Source: Hippophae tibetana
Taxonomy: Eukaryota; Streptophyta; Magnoliopsida; Rosales; Elaeagnaceae
Length of the DNA: 64,000 bases
Assembly (NCBI GenBank): GCA_037013495.1
Contig: CM072807.1
Coordinates: 14,511,001 to 14,575,000, forward strand
Direction of reading: 5' to 3'
Every line of letters begins with the position of its first letter. Position 1 is the first letter of the stretch. The notes below the pieces were generated by a model. It was not told the DNA's origin and ran no database searches. It saw only the letters and a list, made by a program, of their open reading frames with translations. A program made the position numbers and the translations under genes. Positions 1 to 10,177 of the stretch are shown here, in pieces.

Positions 1-766
1 TATTGCAATTTCTTCATTTATAAAAAGCATATATCTTGAAATTCTTTCTTAATGAGTTTGATTTATGCATGAAAATAATTTTTATATATGATATCTTTAT
101 AATTTATACATTCGATTCCTTTCATGAGATCAATGTTAAAATAACACTTTGAGCCTTTATTCTTTATACATATGCGAACATATTAGTTCATTTCTATACA
201 TCAACTCTTTCGCATATAAATTAGTATGAGTGTTTGAACCCATAGGATTCAGTGCTTTGAGAGTATTGACTTGTGAGGAATAGAGTCGAAGCGAATTCTA
301 ATTCATGACACTGAAATTGGGTAAAATTAAATTGATACATTTTTAGAAATGAAATATGAAAATGATTTTTGACTAATTATTGTAATAAAATCATGATTGT
401 TTAAAGAGATTAAAATAACTTATGCTTGAGATTTTAATTATGATCTTAAAGGAGATTAAAAAGTATGAGATATTTTTGTGATATGTTGTTTTCTTTTATT
501 CTTAAATTAATTTTTGATTGTGTTGTAATTTTAATTTTTGTTTTGATTGTTTTTATTTTTACATTTAGTTCAATGTTTGTGGGTATCATTACTGAAAACC
601 CTCACGAGACTCAAACTCGTCCACTAGGGCAACCTAGGGGTTTAACGGCTTGTTGCATAGGCTAAATGCAACCGTTTCAATCCACGAAAGTGATTTAGGA
701 TAGTTTAATTTTTAGCTTTTATCGCTTCTCTTGCTAAGAGACTAGCAAGAAGCTGGTTGGGGGTTG
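1..766 (+). other. 3' internal tail of element A with polypurine tract
   Basis: This non-coding tail is nearly identical to 29461-30238 in element B. It holds a conserved block around 597-660 (CCTCACGAGACTC, then CCTAGGGGTTTAA) that element N also carries in its own 3' region. A hairpin lies at 730-749 (stem CTTGCTA / TAGCAAG, loop AGAGAC), followed by the polypurine tract GGTTGGGGGTTG ending at 766, directly before the LTR. The short open frame at 465-665 is a by-product of this sequence and is not called as a gene. Confidence 0.8.
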
Positions 767-2479
767 TGATGAGTGCTCAAAAAGCACTAAAATAACCATG
801 ATTTTATGTACATTAATTGATTAAAAATATATATATTTATATGTTTTATCATATATTTATATAAATTTGTCTTTTTCGGAATCACGGGTATTTTTATTGT
901 TTTTCAGGAATTTTGGCTTAAAAACGCAATTTAAAGACTCAAAGAGGAATACTTGAAGCAATACATCACAAATATATCAATAAATAAGTGGGAAAAGGTC
1001 AACAAACATGGAAAAATTGGACAAAATGGGTCGAAAAGGTCAAAAATGTCAAAAAGACGGAAATCGCGCGTCGCAGCCCAGCGCCCCAGCGCCCAGCCAC
1101 GCGCGCCCGCGCGCGTTGACATGCCCATCCGCGCGCGCCCCAGCGCGTGGGCACTGTTCACGCGCGCAGCGCCCAGCAGCCGCCCATCCGCGCGCCCAAC
1201 GCGTTTTCGCCCCATTTTTCACGTGCAGCAGCCCCTGTGACGTCATGCTGACGTCATTGATGACATCAGCAATTCCCATACGCGTTTTTACAGTTTTTTA
1301 ATATTTTTTTAACATTTTTTTACTCATTTTTTCTCTACATCCTCACCTATAAATACCCCCCTTCCCTTCACTTCAAAACACACCTTCAAAACTCACTTCT
1401 CTCTTCTTTCTTTCTCTCATTTCTTAGTTTTTAGTTTCTCTTAGTTTCTTTCTTAGTTTCTAAGTTTTTCTTAGTTTTTCTCTTAGTTTTTAGTTCAATT
1501 CTCTTAGGTTTAGAGTTCTTCTCTTTTTGAGAGGAACTTGTAATGTTTTGTAATAATTTAGATTTTTGATTCAATATATGGAAGTGCAAATTCCGCTCGG
1601 AGGTTTTCCAGCTACGGGAATAGCGTCGAAGTTCTGTAAGGATTTTATTTTCTTTACAGTTATTTTTATGCTTTATTCTTACATGTTATATTCAACTTGT
1701 CTGTGGTTAAATTTAACTATGCTGGCTGTTTAGTAAATATGATGTAATAATGACATTGTTATGCTTGCGAAATATTAAATAGGTAAAAATCTTTAAAATG
1801 AATTGATTTTGTTTTTATTCAAGATTTTATATTAAGAATGTTAGAGAGAAATATATTATTTTTCATTACAAACTTAAACCTGAAAATTAGATTTTAAGGT
1901 TTAGTTATCCGGTCTAATTTAGAGTAGTGCTCTTTTATTTGTTGGTACAATCGCCCGGTAGTTAGAGTGAAACTCTATTTCAAAAGTTTTTATAAGAATT
2001 ATTATGTGAAAATGTATTGACAACATGTTTTCAATAGTGGTTTTAAAACTTGAAAGTTAGTACTCGGATAATTAAATTCTTATGTTTAATTTGGACACCT
2101 TGAATAATGTTTAAATTGTCTAACCTCACCAAAGGTGGCATTTAAATGGTTCATTTTCAATCTCTTAGAAAAAGGAATTAATTTAATTAAGTATATTAGT
2201 TATCAACCCCACCCATAAGTATTAATTGATTTGTTTAGTTAACAAAGAATATCTAACCCCACCAAAGGTGGTATTTATATAAAAAAGAGAGAATCAATAA
2301 AATATCAATTTATATCTTTAATACCCTAGATAATATGAGCAAGCATAATTAATTTAATTATTATATCCATAAATACTCCGCTAATATAAATGATAAAAAT
2401 TTGCATAAATATTTATTGAATCTGTATATATGTTTATTTTTAGATAGTTATTTATTGAATTTGTATCTATGTTTATTTG
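767..2479 (+). repeat. 3' LTR of element A, left piece
   Basis: It starts TGATGAGTGCTC, as do both LTRs of B. A small hairpin (AGTGCT / AGCACT) lies at the very start. A GC-rich island (about 1066-1215) full of GCGCGCC-type repeats stands out from the AT-rich rest and produces spurious open frames on both strands. It is followed by a TATA box and a leader rich in TTAGTTTCTTTC repeats (about 1415-1500). The piece ends at the insertion point of element N. Confidence 0.85.
1348..1355 (+). promoter_or_regulatory. TATA box of LTR A
   Basis: TATAAATA in the context CACCTATAAATACCCCC, about 130 bp after the GC-rich island. The same box at the same relative position is present in both LTRs of element B (19149 and 30779), so it is the likely LTR promoter core. 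Confidence 0.7.
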
Positions 2480-4023
2480 TGATGCTTATTTTCGCAAGTG
2501 TACAAATCGTTCAAGTAATAAAGTGTACAAAAAGTACGGATATCGAACCCACAAGGAATGGTGTTACTAAGTACCGAAATTGACTAACCCTAATTTTATT
2601 TGAAAACCGAATTGTTGAAATTGTTTTAAAAGCAAATTAACATAAAACCAAACGCAAATAACAAAATTTAATGTTGTTCACAAATGATTAAAAAAAACGC
2701 TAAGGCATTTGATTTCGCTAAATCAATTCAATCCGATTTCAAGTCACGTTATATGAGATTCAAAGTTAAAAGTGATGGTTGAAAAACCCAAACTTATCTA
2801 ATAATCTTTCTCAAGTTATATTAGAATTACTTATCTATGAAAACCAACTATATTTCTATGAAGATTTAATCACAAATAAGCACATTACGATTTATGGAAT
2901 TTCTAGAATAACCACATACATCATGCATTAGGTGTCAAACTCGCATTCAACATACGGTATTTATCACAAGAAGCATTCATTACACATCTCCTCTCGGTCT
3001 CAATATAATGCAACAAATCATCTAAATCTTGATCAGAAATTTAAAAGCATTAAGCATGGAAATAAATACTCAACTTGAAAACAATGAATTCATATAACAA
3101 TAACAAAAGAAATCAGATTTCCTTGATTTAACTACATCATAGCCTTAGCAAAAACGAATTAGTTCATAACGAAATTAAGAACAAACATATTCTCAATTGA
3201 ATCCATGAACAAACAATCTGAATAAAATGCAGAAAATAAATGCTAAGGAGAAGAGATGAAGAACTCTTGAAGATGAAGACTTGGTAGCAACAATTGTGAT
3301 GATCCTTCAAGCTTCTCCAACCTTTCTCTCCAAAATTTCCTTTTCTCCTCCAAAAATAACTTAGATCTGCTCCCTCTACCGTCCCCCTCTTTTCCATCAT
3401 AATGTATATATAGATCTAGGGTTTGGGGGGCAATTTTGGAACAAAACAACATAAAAAATGTATTTTTGGACGAAACTCGCCGGCGGCGACATTATTCTCG
3501 CCGCGGCGAGATTTCTGGAAAATTAAATATTTAGGTTTTTGATTTTGGCCAGCGGCCAAAATAATGTGGCCGGCGGCTAGATACTTTGGCCGGCGGCCAA
3601 CATAATGTGGCCGGCGGCGAGATGCTTTGGCCGGCGGCGAGATTAGTTTACCAAAATTTGTGCTCTCGGGAAGATTTTCGCCAAGATTTTAGCCGGCGGC
3701 GAGATGCTTTGGCCGGCGGCGAGATTCACTTGGCCATAATCCGTGCTCCCTGTATGATTTTCAACATTTTTTTTCCGTAAGGTTTTCGCCGGCGGCGAAT
3801 TTCCAAATTTTGAAATTTTTGTTCTCTTTTTATTTTCATTCAATCCCGATCATTATACTTTGTCCCTAACTTCTCCAAAATCATGATTTTACCTGAAATT
3901 GCACTTTAAACACGAAATACCCATGAAATGACATTTGTGGATTAAATAATCAAATAAACACAATTTTCACACAAATATCAACATTTAAATCATAACAAAA
4001 ATGCAATAATTTAGCTCTTATCA
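2480..4023 (-). repeat. 3' LTR of element N
   Basis: 1544 bp, TG...CA ends. It contains a GC-rich minisatellite (3481-3800) and a minus-strand TATA at 3405-3412. It is nearly identical to the right LTR apart from the number of minisatellite units. Confidence 0.85.
3481..3800. repeat. GC-rich minisatellite in the left LTR of N
   Basis: Degenerate units built on GGCCGGCGGCGAGAT, spaced by AT-rich bits such as GCTTT or ATTAGTTT, repeat roughly every 18-30 bp. On the minus strand they lie directly upstream of the LTR TATA box. Open frames here on both strands only reflect the repeat. Confidence 0.8.
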
Positions 4024-4060
4024 ACAACCCCCAACCAGCTTCTTGCTAGTCTCTAGCAAG
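4024..4060 (-). other. Polypurine tract and adjacent hairpin of N
   Basis: Read on the minus strand, a hairpin (stem CTTGCTA / TAGCAAG, loop GAGAC) is followed by AAGCTGGTTGGGGGTTG directly before the LTR. The same hairpin and tract precede the 3' LTRs of A and B. Confidence 0.75.
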
Positions 4061-5590
4061 AAAAGCGATCTATGAATAATTTAAGAGGAGAAATTAAAAG
4101 AAAAATTCAAAGGAAATTTATTCTATTTACAACATTGCATTAAGCATATGCAATAAGCCTTTAAACCCCTAGGTGGCCCTAGTAGGACGAGTTGTAGTCT
4201 CGTGAGGGCTTCCAGTGACGATACCCACAAACATCATACCTATAACTATACTAACTTAAAACAATAAAATCACATAACAAATAATTTGCACAAATGTCTC
4301 AAAAATTGTAAATAACACCCAACATATAGAATAATTAAATGTCACCTAAGCTTTAAGAAATCTCAAATACAAATTTCACTTTTGTTTTTGACTCTTAAAC
4401 ATCCATCAAACCACAAACCAATAGCCATAATGCCCGGATAATATTATGCATAACATCCACAAACAAAAAGGTGAAATCTCAAACTCCATAGGCTCACTTT
4501 TCAAACCTCTCTCCACTAATGAAGGAAAAATACACCACTTCGGATCAATAGGACTTTATGAGGCTTGTAATGTTAGGCTTAGGTATTTGGTTAAGAAAGA
4601 ACGGGAAGTGTCAAAATACAAATAATAGCACTTATTAGATTAAACACAACCAATTAAGTAAAAGAGTAACACCATTTAACCCAAATTGTTTCTTCCAATC
4701 ATAACCCATTTTTCCAAAGATAAACCAACTTCTTCCTCAATTTCAATTTTTTTTTCTCAGTATATCAATCACTAATACTCTTTTATTTACTAGAGTGTGA
4801 AGGCCCTTTTTTTTTTTTTTTTTTTTTTTTTTGCATCCTTACTCTAATTGCTCTTGAAAAGACATAACCCCCAACCGATTTCTCCCAATATATGTGGAAG
4901 ATTTCTCCAATTCCTCTTGAAAAGTTTGTGTTCAAAATTAAGTGCTCTTAACAAATAAGGTAGGAATTATATATATATATATATATTTTTGGCTCAATAG
5001 AAGGTAGGTTATATAAGGCAAAAAGAAAGAAAAGTAAGGCTAACAATATATTTAAATAGGCTCAAAGAGGTAACTAGTGATATAAGGATAACAAGGTAGG
5101 CTTAAAATGGCACAATCGATCCAAAAATGGCCTACATCATATCCTAAACAGTGCAATTCCAAATTATTTCGCCTCAAGAGGCTTTCAAATGAGTTCTAGA
5201 GTTTGTTGAGATCACAAAAATATTCATGAAAAATTCGCACATAAGACTTCTCTAAGCATTTAGACTAATCAACCAAATCATACCACATACCAAAAGAGTC
5301 GCCAACTAGATAAAATCAACATTTGAAATTCTCTTTAAACCGAAGCAAAATTTAATGTCTTCTAACAGCTACTTGTTATCACAATCACATTATTATCATC
5401 AACGTGCAAATTAAAATAAGTAAAATGCAAATAAAATAAAATAAAAATAAAAATAGAAATAAGACAATAAACAAATAAAAGAAATTAAATCAAAATGCAG
5501 AAAAATAAATGGAAAATCAAAATTAAACACAAACAAAAACACAAACAAAACTAATAAAAATGAAGGGAAGAAAAGATTTACCGTTTACTG
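4061..5590 (-). other. 3' non-coding region of element N
   Basis: About 1.5 kb without credible coding sequence. Positions 4145-4245 carry the conserved block also found in A and B (minus strand: CCTCACGAGACTACAACTCG, then CCTAGGGGTTTAAAGGC). A run of 26 T lies at 4807-4832 and a short TA repeat near 4968-4985. Confidence 0.65.
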
Positions 5591-5627
5591 CACCCCCAAC
5601 CAAAACCTTACATTGTCCTCAATGTAA
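5591..5627 (-). other. Internal hairpin and polypurine-like tract of N
   Basis: On the minus strand: TTACATT / AATGTAA stem with loop GAGGAC (5608-5627), then GGTTTTGGTTGGGGGTG. The TGA that closes the protease frame lies at the stem-loop junction. The same hairpin and tract occur in B at 28512-28550. Confidence 0.7.
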
Positions 5628-8107
5628 GAAAGGGAAGAGAGATCTCCTTTCCGCCAGCGGTGAAACTGCCCTCGCCGGTGGTGAACGTAAGAATTTTTTT
5701 TTTTTTTTTCTTAGATGGGATGGCATTGGCTTTAACTCAATCTTGTTGGCTCCATTTTTTACCACTGAGGTTGGAGTTTCATTTGTTCCCAACTCCTTAA
5801 ATGTTTCATCACTGCATAAATGTTCATTAGGTGCTGCTAGTAATTCAGAACATTGTCTCGTCCCCTCATCTTCCTTCTCAATTGTTGCAGATTTCACAAG
5901 GCAAGCTTCTAGTGGTAGCAATGAAGTTCTCTCCTCAAAAGTTTCCGAGATTAACCCGTTAAGAGTGTTAATTTGAAAACAAGAATGTACATCACTTGGA
6001 AATTTTGTTTCTTCAAAAACATCAAAAGTTACTTGTTCATCTTGCACCCGTAAAATGAGCTTTCCTTGCTGAACATCAATCAATGTTCTTCCAGTTGCAA
6101 GGAACGGTCTCCCCAATATCAACGGTATCTCTCTATCTTCCTCCATGTCAAGCACCACGAAATCTACAGGGAAAATAAACTTGCCGACTTTAATTAAAAC
6201 ATCCTCAATTACCCCTAGAGGATATTTCACCGATCGATCCGCTAATTGTAAAGATATTGAAGTGGGCTTCACTTCTCCCAGGCCTAGTTTCCTGAAAACA
6301 GAAAGTGGCATCAAATTAATGCTTGCTCCTAAATCACATAGGACTTTATCAAAATTGCAACTTCCTATAGTACAAGGTATAGTAAAACTCCCTGGGTCTT
6401 TCAATTTCTGTGGCAGTTTTCTTTGAAGAACTGCACTGCATTCCTCATTTAGCATGAAAGTTTCATTATCTCCTAGCCTCCTCTTCTTTGATAGGATTTC
6501 CTTCATGAATTTTGCATATTTGGGCATTTGTTCCAACATCTCTGCAAAAGGAATGTTAATATGCAATTTCTTAAAAATATCCAGAAATTTATCAAATTGA
6601 TTATCAAGCTTTTTCTTATTCAGTCTTTGAGGATATGGGATAGGAGGCTCATATTTTGCATATGGGGAAGGTTGAATATCTTGGGATTTTGATGGCTTTT
6701 CTTTAGATTCTTCCATCTTTTTCTCCGATTTCTTCTGATTCTCAAGTTCTTTTCCACTTCTCAATGTGATAGCCTTTACATGCTCTGTGGGATTTATGGT
6801 GTCACTAGGCAGCGATCCTTGCGACCTTTCTGCAATCTGCTTTGAAAGCTGCCCTAGTTGGTTTTGGATGTCCCTGTTGATTGCCTCTTGATTTCTGAAA
6901 TTTGCTCTTGTTTCCTCAATGAACTTTCCTAAAATTTCTTCCAAATTTATTTGTTTCTTCTCTTGGGGTTGGTACGAAGATGATGACGGTTTGAATCCCC
7001 CTTGATTATTTCCCCATGACAAATTTGGATGATTTCTCCAACCTGGATTATAGGTGTTCGAATATGGGTTATGTTGAGGTTTTTGAAAATTTGAAACATA
7101 ATTTGCTTGCTCAGCATTTGGTGAAGCAAATGGATTGCCAACTTGGCACTCGATACTAGCATGATTTCCACCACATAAATCACATTGTGCAGTTGGTTTG
7201 GATTCGAATTTGGAAGACAAAGAATCCATCTTTCTTGAAAGAACAGCAACTTGAGCCGACAAAGCATTCACTGAATCAATTTCATGCACTACTGCTGGTC
7301 TTTTTGCAATTACTCGCTCTGAATGCCACTGATTGTTGTTTTCTGCCATAACTCTAACAACTCATGAGCATCCTCCGGTGTTTTTCCATTTAAAGACCCT
7401 CCTGCTGCAGCATCAATCATTGCCCGATAGTTTGAAACCAATCCATTATAAAATGTAGACACTTGCAACCAAATCGGTATACCATGATGTGGGCACTTCC
7501 TCAACATTTCTTTGAATCTTTCCCAAGCTTCATACAACGATTCTTGGTCATACTGTGTAAAAGATGTGATTTCATTCCTCAATTTTACCGTCTTAGCAGG
7601 AGGAAAGAACTTAGACAAGAATTTCTGAACCAACTCATTCCATGTTGTAATTGATCCCGGTGGTAATGAGTTTAGCCACTCCTTGGCTTTATCCCTAAGT
7701 GAAAAAGGAAAAACCCTCAATCTTATAGCATCTTCAGACACACCATTTATTTTGTAAAGATCACACACCTCCAGAAAGTAAGCAATATGTGCATTTGGAT
7801 CATCCTTTGACATTCCCCCAAACTGATTTGATTGAACCATTTGAATAAAGGATGGTTTTATCTCAAAGTTATTGGCTTGAATAGTTGGCCTCCTTATACC
7901 CGAAGTAGTCCCAGCAACATTAGGCGCATCATAATCCCTTAAAGCTCTACGAATTCCACCTTCCTCAACAAATGGTAGATCCATGGCTGATTGTCTATTA
8001 GGAGCTGAGGTTGAACGCCTTCTCTCTCGATTTAGACGCCTATATGTTCTATCAATCTCGTGATCAAATGGAAGAAGGTTAAGGCTTCTTGTACGTCTCA
8101 TACACAA
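5619..8107 (-). CDS. gag and aspartic protease coding region of element N
   Basis: This is the only coding region of N. From its 5' end it encodes a retrotransposon gag domain (motifs FPFSLRDKAKEWLNSLP, FYNGL, DAAAGGSL), then a zinc knuckle of the form CX2CX3HX4C (CDLCGGNHASIEC), a lysine/glutamate-rich linker, and a retropepsin-like domain with the active-site motif DLGASINLMP and the flap-side motif [10 protein letters not shown]. The family normally continues into reverse transcriptase, but here the frame closes shortly after protease with a GC-rich, arginine-rich tail. The product would form a capsid and process it but could not copy or integrate the element. It looks near whole, with about one break or a family-type frame change. 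Seen: motifs and order. Inferred: dependence on partner elements. Confidence 0.85.
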
Positions 8108-8282
8108 ATCCTACAACCAGAAAATCAACTAACACAAAAACAACACAAAGTTACTTCTTTTTTATGATAAATAAAATAAAACAGCAAAATAAACAAAATT
8201 AAAAATGAAAGAAAGATAAAGCAAATTAACTTCAAATTAAAACTAAGATTAGGTAGTATCGATATTAATAAAATCAAACCAT

Positions 8283-8300
8283 TCCCCGGCAACGGCGCCA
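8283..8300 (-). other. Primer binding site of N (tRNA-Asp type)
   Basis: The minus strand reads TGGCGCCGTTGCCGGGGA, the complement of the tRNA-Asp 3' end, six bases from the LTR. It is identical to the site in B at 20552-20569. Confidence 0.85.
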
Positions 8301-9231
8301 AAAACTTGATGCTTATTTTCGCAAGTGTACGAATCGTTCAAGTAATAAAGTGTACAAAAAGTACGGATATCGAACCCACAAGGAATGGTGTTACTAAGTA
8401 CCGAAATTGACTAACCCTAATTTTATTTGAAAACCGAATTGTTGAAATTGTTTTAAAAGCAAATTAACATAAAACCAAACGCAAATAACAAAATTTAATG
8501 TTGTTCACAAATGATTAAAAAAAACGCTAAGGCATTTGATTTCGCTAAATCAATTCAATCCGATTTCAAGTCACGTTATATGAGATTCAAAGTTAAAAGT
8601 GATGGTTGAAAAACCCAAACTTATCTAATACTCTTTCTCAAGTTATATTAGAATTACTTATCTATGAAAACCAACTATATTTCTATGAAGATTTAATCAC
8701 AAATAAGCACATTACGATTTATGGAATTTCTAGAATAACCACATACATCATGCATTAGGTGTCAAACTCGCATTCAACATACGGTATTTATCACAAGAAG
8801 CATTCATTACACATCTCCTCTCGGTCTCAATATAATGCAACAAATCATCTAAATCTTGATCAGAAATTTAAAAGCATTAAGCATGGAAATAAATACTCAA
8901 CTTGAAAACAATGAATTCATATAACAATAACAAAAGAAATCAGATTTCCTTGATTTAACTACATCATAGCCTTAGCAAAAACGAATTAGTTCATAACGAA
9001 ATTAAGAACAAACATATTCTCAATTGAATCCATGAACAAACAATCTGAATAAAATGCAGAAAATAAATGCTAAGGAGAAGAGATGAAGAACTCTTGAAGA
9101 TGAAGACTTGGTAGCAACAATTGTGATGATCCTTCAAGCTTCTCCAACCTTTCTCTCCAAAATTTCCTTTTCTCCTCCAAAAATAACTTAGATCTGCTCC
9201 CTCTGCCGTCCCCCTCTTTTCCATCATAATG

Positions 9232-9239
9232 TATATATA
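9232..9239 (-). promoter_or_regulatory. TATA box of the 5' LTR of N
   Basis: TATATATA, just downstream on the minus strand of the GC-rich minisatellite. The matching box in the other LTR is at 3405-3412. Confidence 0.5.
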
Positions 9240-9300
9240 GATCTAGGGTTTGGGGGGCAATTTTGGAACAAAACAACATAAAAAATGTATTTTTGGACGA

Positions 9301-9690
9301 AACTCGCCGGCGGCGACATTATTCTCGCCGCGGCGAGATTTCTGGAAAATTAAATATTTAGGTTTTTGATTTTGGCCGGCGGCCAAAATAATGTGGCCGG
9401 CGGCCAACATAATGTGGCCCGCGGCGAGATGCTTTCGCCGGCGGCGAGAATTATTTGGCCGGCGGCGAGATTAGTTTACCAAAATTTGTGCTCTCGGGAA
9501 GATTTTCGCCAAGATTTTAGCTGGCGGCGAGATGCTTTGGCCGGCGGCGAGATAATTTGGCCGACGGCGAGAATACTTTGGCCGGCGGCGAGATTCACTT
9601 GGCCATAATCCGTGCTCCCTGCATGATTTTCAACATTTTTTTTCCGTAAGGTTTTCGCCGGCGGCGAATTTCCAAATTTTGAAATTTTTG
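9301..9690. repeat. GC-rich minisatellite in the right LTR of N
   Basis: Same GGCCGGCGGCGAGAT-type units as at 3481-3800 but in a different number and order, accounting for the length difference between the two LTRs. Confidence 0.8.
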
Positions 9691-9897
9691 TTCTCTTTTT
9701 ATTTTCATTCAATCCCGATCATTATACTTTGTCCCTAACTTCTCCAAAATCATGATTTTACCTGAAATTGCACTTTAAACACGAAATACCCATGAAATGA
9801 CATTTGTGGATTAAATAATCAAATAATCACAATTTTCACACAAATATCAACATTTAAATCATAACAAAAATGCAATAATTTAGCTCTTATCAATTTT

Positions 9898-10177
9898 TAT
9901 GTTATTAGATTATATTTAATTAATCTGTATATATGTTTATTTTATGTTATTAGATTAGGAACACAAAAACCAAACTATCGTGACAGGATGTTTAGGATTT
10001 AATTTCGTTTTTAAAAGTTTGAATAATAAATTAAAAACCACATACATTCCTTCCTTAGATCGACCTTGGGAGTATACTTATCATTTTCTTCGAAATGATT
10101 CGTGCACTTGCGAGAGTTTTATAAATATTAAAACCAAAGTATTGGCAAGAATCGGCGATGCCGGTTTTCGCTCATCA
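9898..10177 (+). repeat. 3' LTR of element A, right piece
   Basis: Continues the LTR after element N and matches 20266-20545 of B's left LTR. It contains remaining units of a degenerate repeat around AATCTGTATATATGTTTATT and ends GGTTTTCGCTCATCA. Sequence after it is copia coding DNA. Confidence 0.85.

Larger units (their letters stand above)
2480..9892 (-). mobile_element. Element N: young non-autonomous gag-protease LTR retrotransposon (Athila-like Ty3/gypsy)
   Basis: Two long direct repeats, 2480-4023 and 8307-9892, begin TGATGC and end TTATCA and flank a 4.3-kb internal region. The primer site next to the right repeat matches the 3' end of tRNA-Asp, and the polypurine tract next to the left repeat shows minus orientation. 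The internal region codes only for gag and an aspartic protease. No reverse transcriptase, RNase H or integrase motif was found, so it must borrow these, and the shared primer site, polypurine tract and 3' block point to A/B-type elements as donor. By eye the LTRs differ at roughly half a dozen to ten bases plus repeat-number changes, so the insertion is recent. It looks whole, with about one break or one family-type frame change in its coding part. Confidence 0.85.
8307..9892 (-). repeat. 5' LTR of element N
   Basis: 1586 bp, nearly identical to the left LTR and about 42 bp longer because of the GC-rich minisatellite at about 9301-9690. On the minus strand this copy would drive transcription. 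Confidence 0.85.
2475..9897. repeat. Target site duplication around element N (2475-2479 and 9893-9897)
   Basis: ATTTG precedes N and ATTTT follows it. The uninterrupted LTR of B reads TATGTTTATTTTTATG near 20260, so the original target was ATTTT and one copy carries one difference. This shows a true insertion into the LTR of A. Confidence 0.75.
1..10177 (+). mobile_element. Athila-like Ty3/gypsy element A, 3' end only, split by element N
   Basis: Positions 1-766 match the last part of the internal region of element B (29461-30238) almost base for base, and the LTR that follows matches the LTRs of B. The element therefore enters the window from the left and shows only its 3' internal tail and its 3' LTR. 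The LTR runs 767-2479 and resumes at 9898-10177 after the nested element N; it ends in CATCA. The two LTR pieces add up to about 1.99 kb, close to the 1.96 kb of B's left LTR. No coding part is inside the window. Sequence right of 10177 is copia coding sequence, so A landed inside copia element C1. It is a fossil; its state upstream cannot be judged here. Confidence 0.85.

Noticed and set aside
931-1301. Overlapping arginine/alanine-rich open frames on both strands
   Set aside because: They arise from the GC-rich repeat island of the LTR and recur, altered, in the other LTR copies; no conserved protein is shared.
3164-3843. Small frames repeated at 8991-9712
   Set aside because: They are identical because they lie in the two LTRs of element N; no sign of a real protein.
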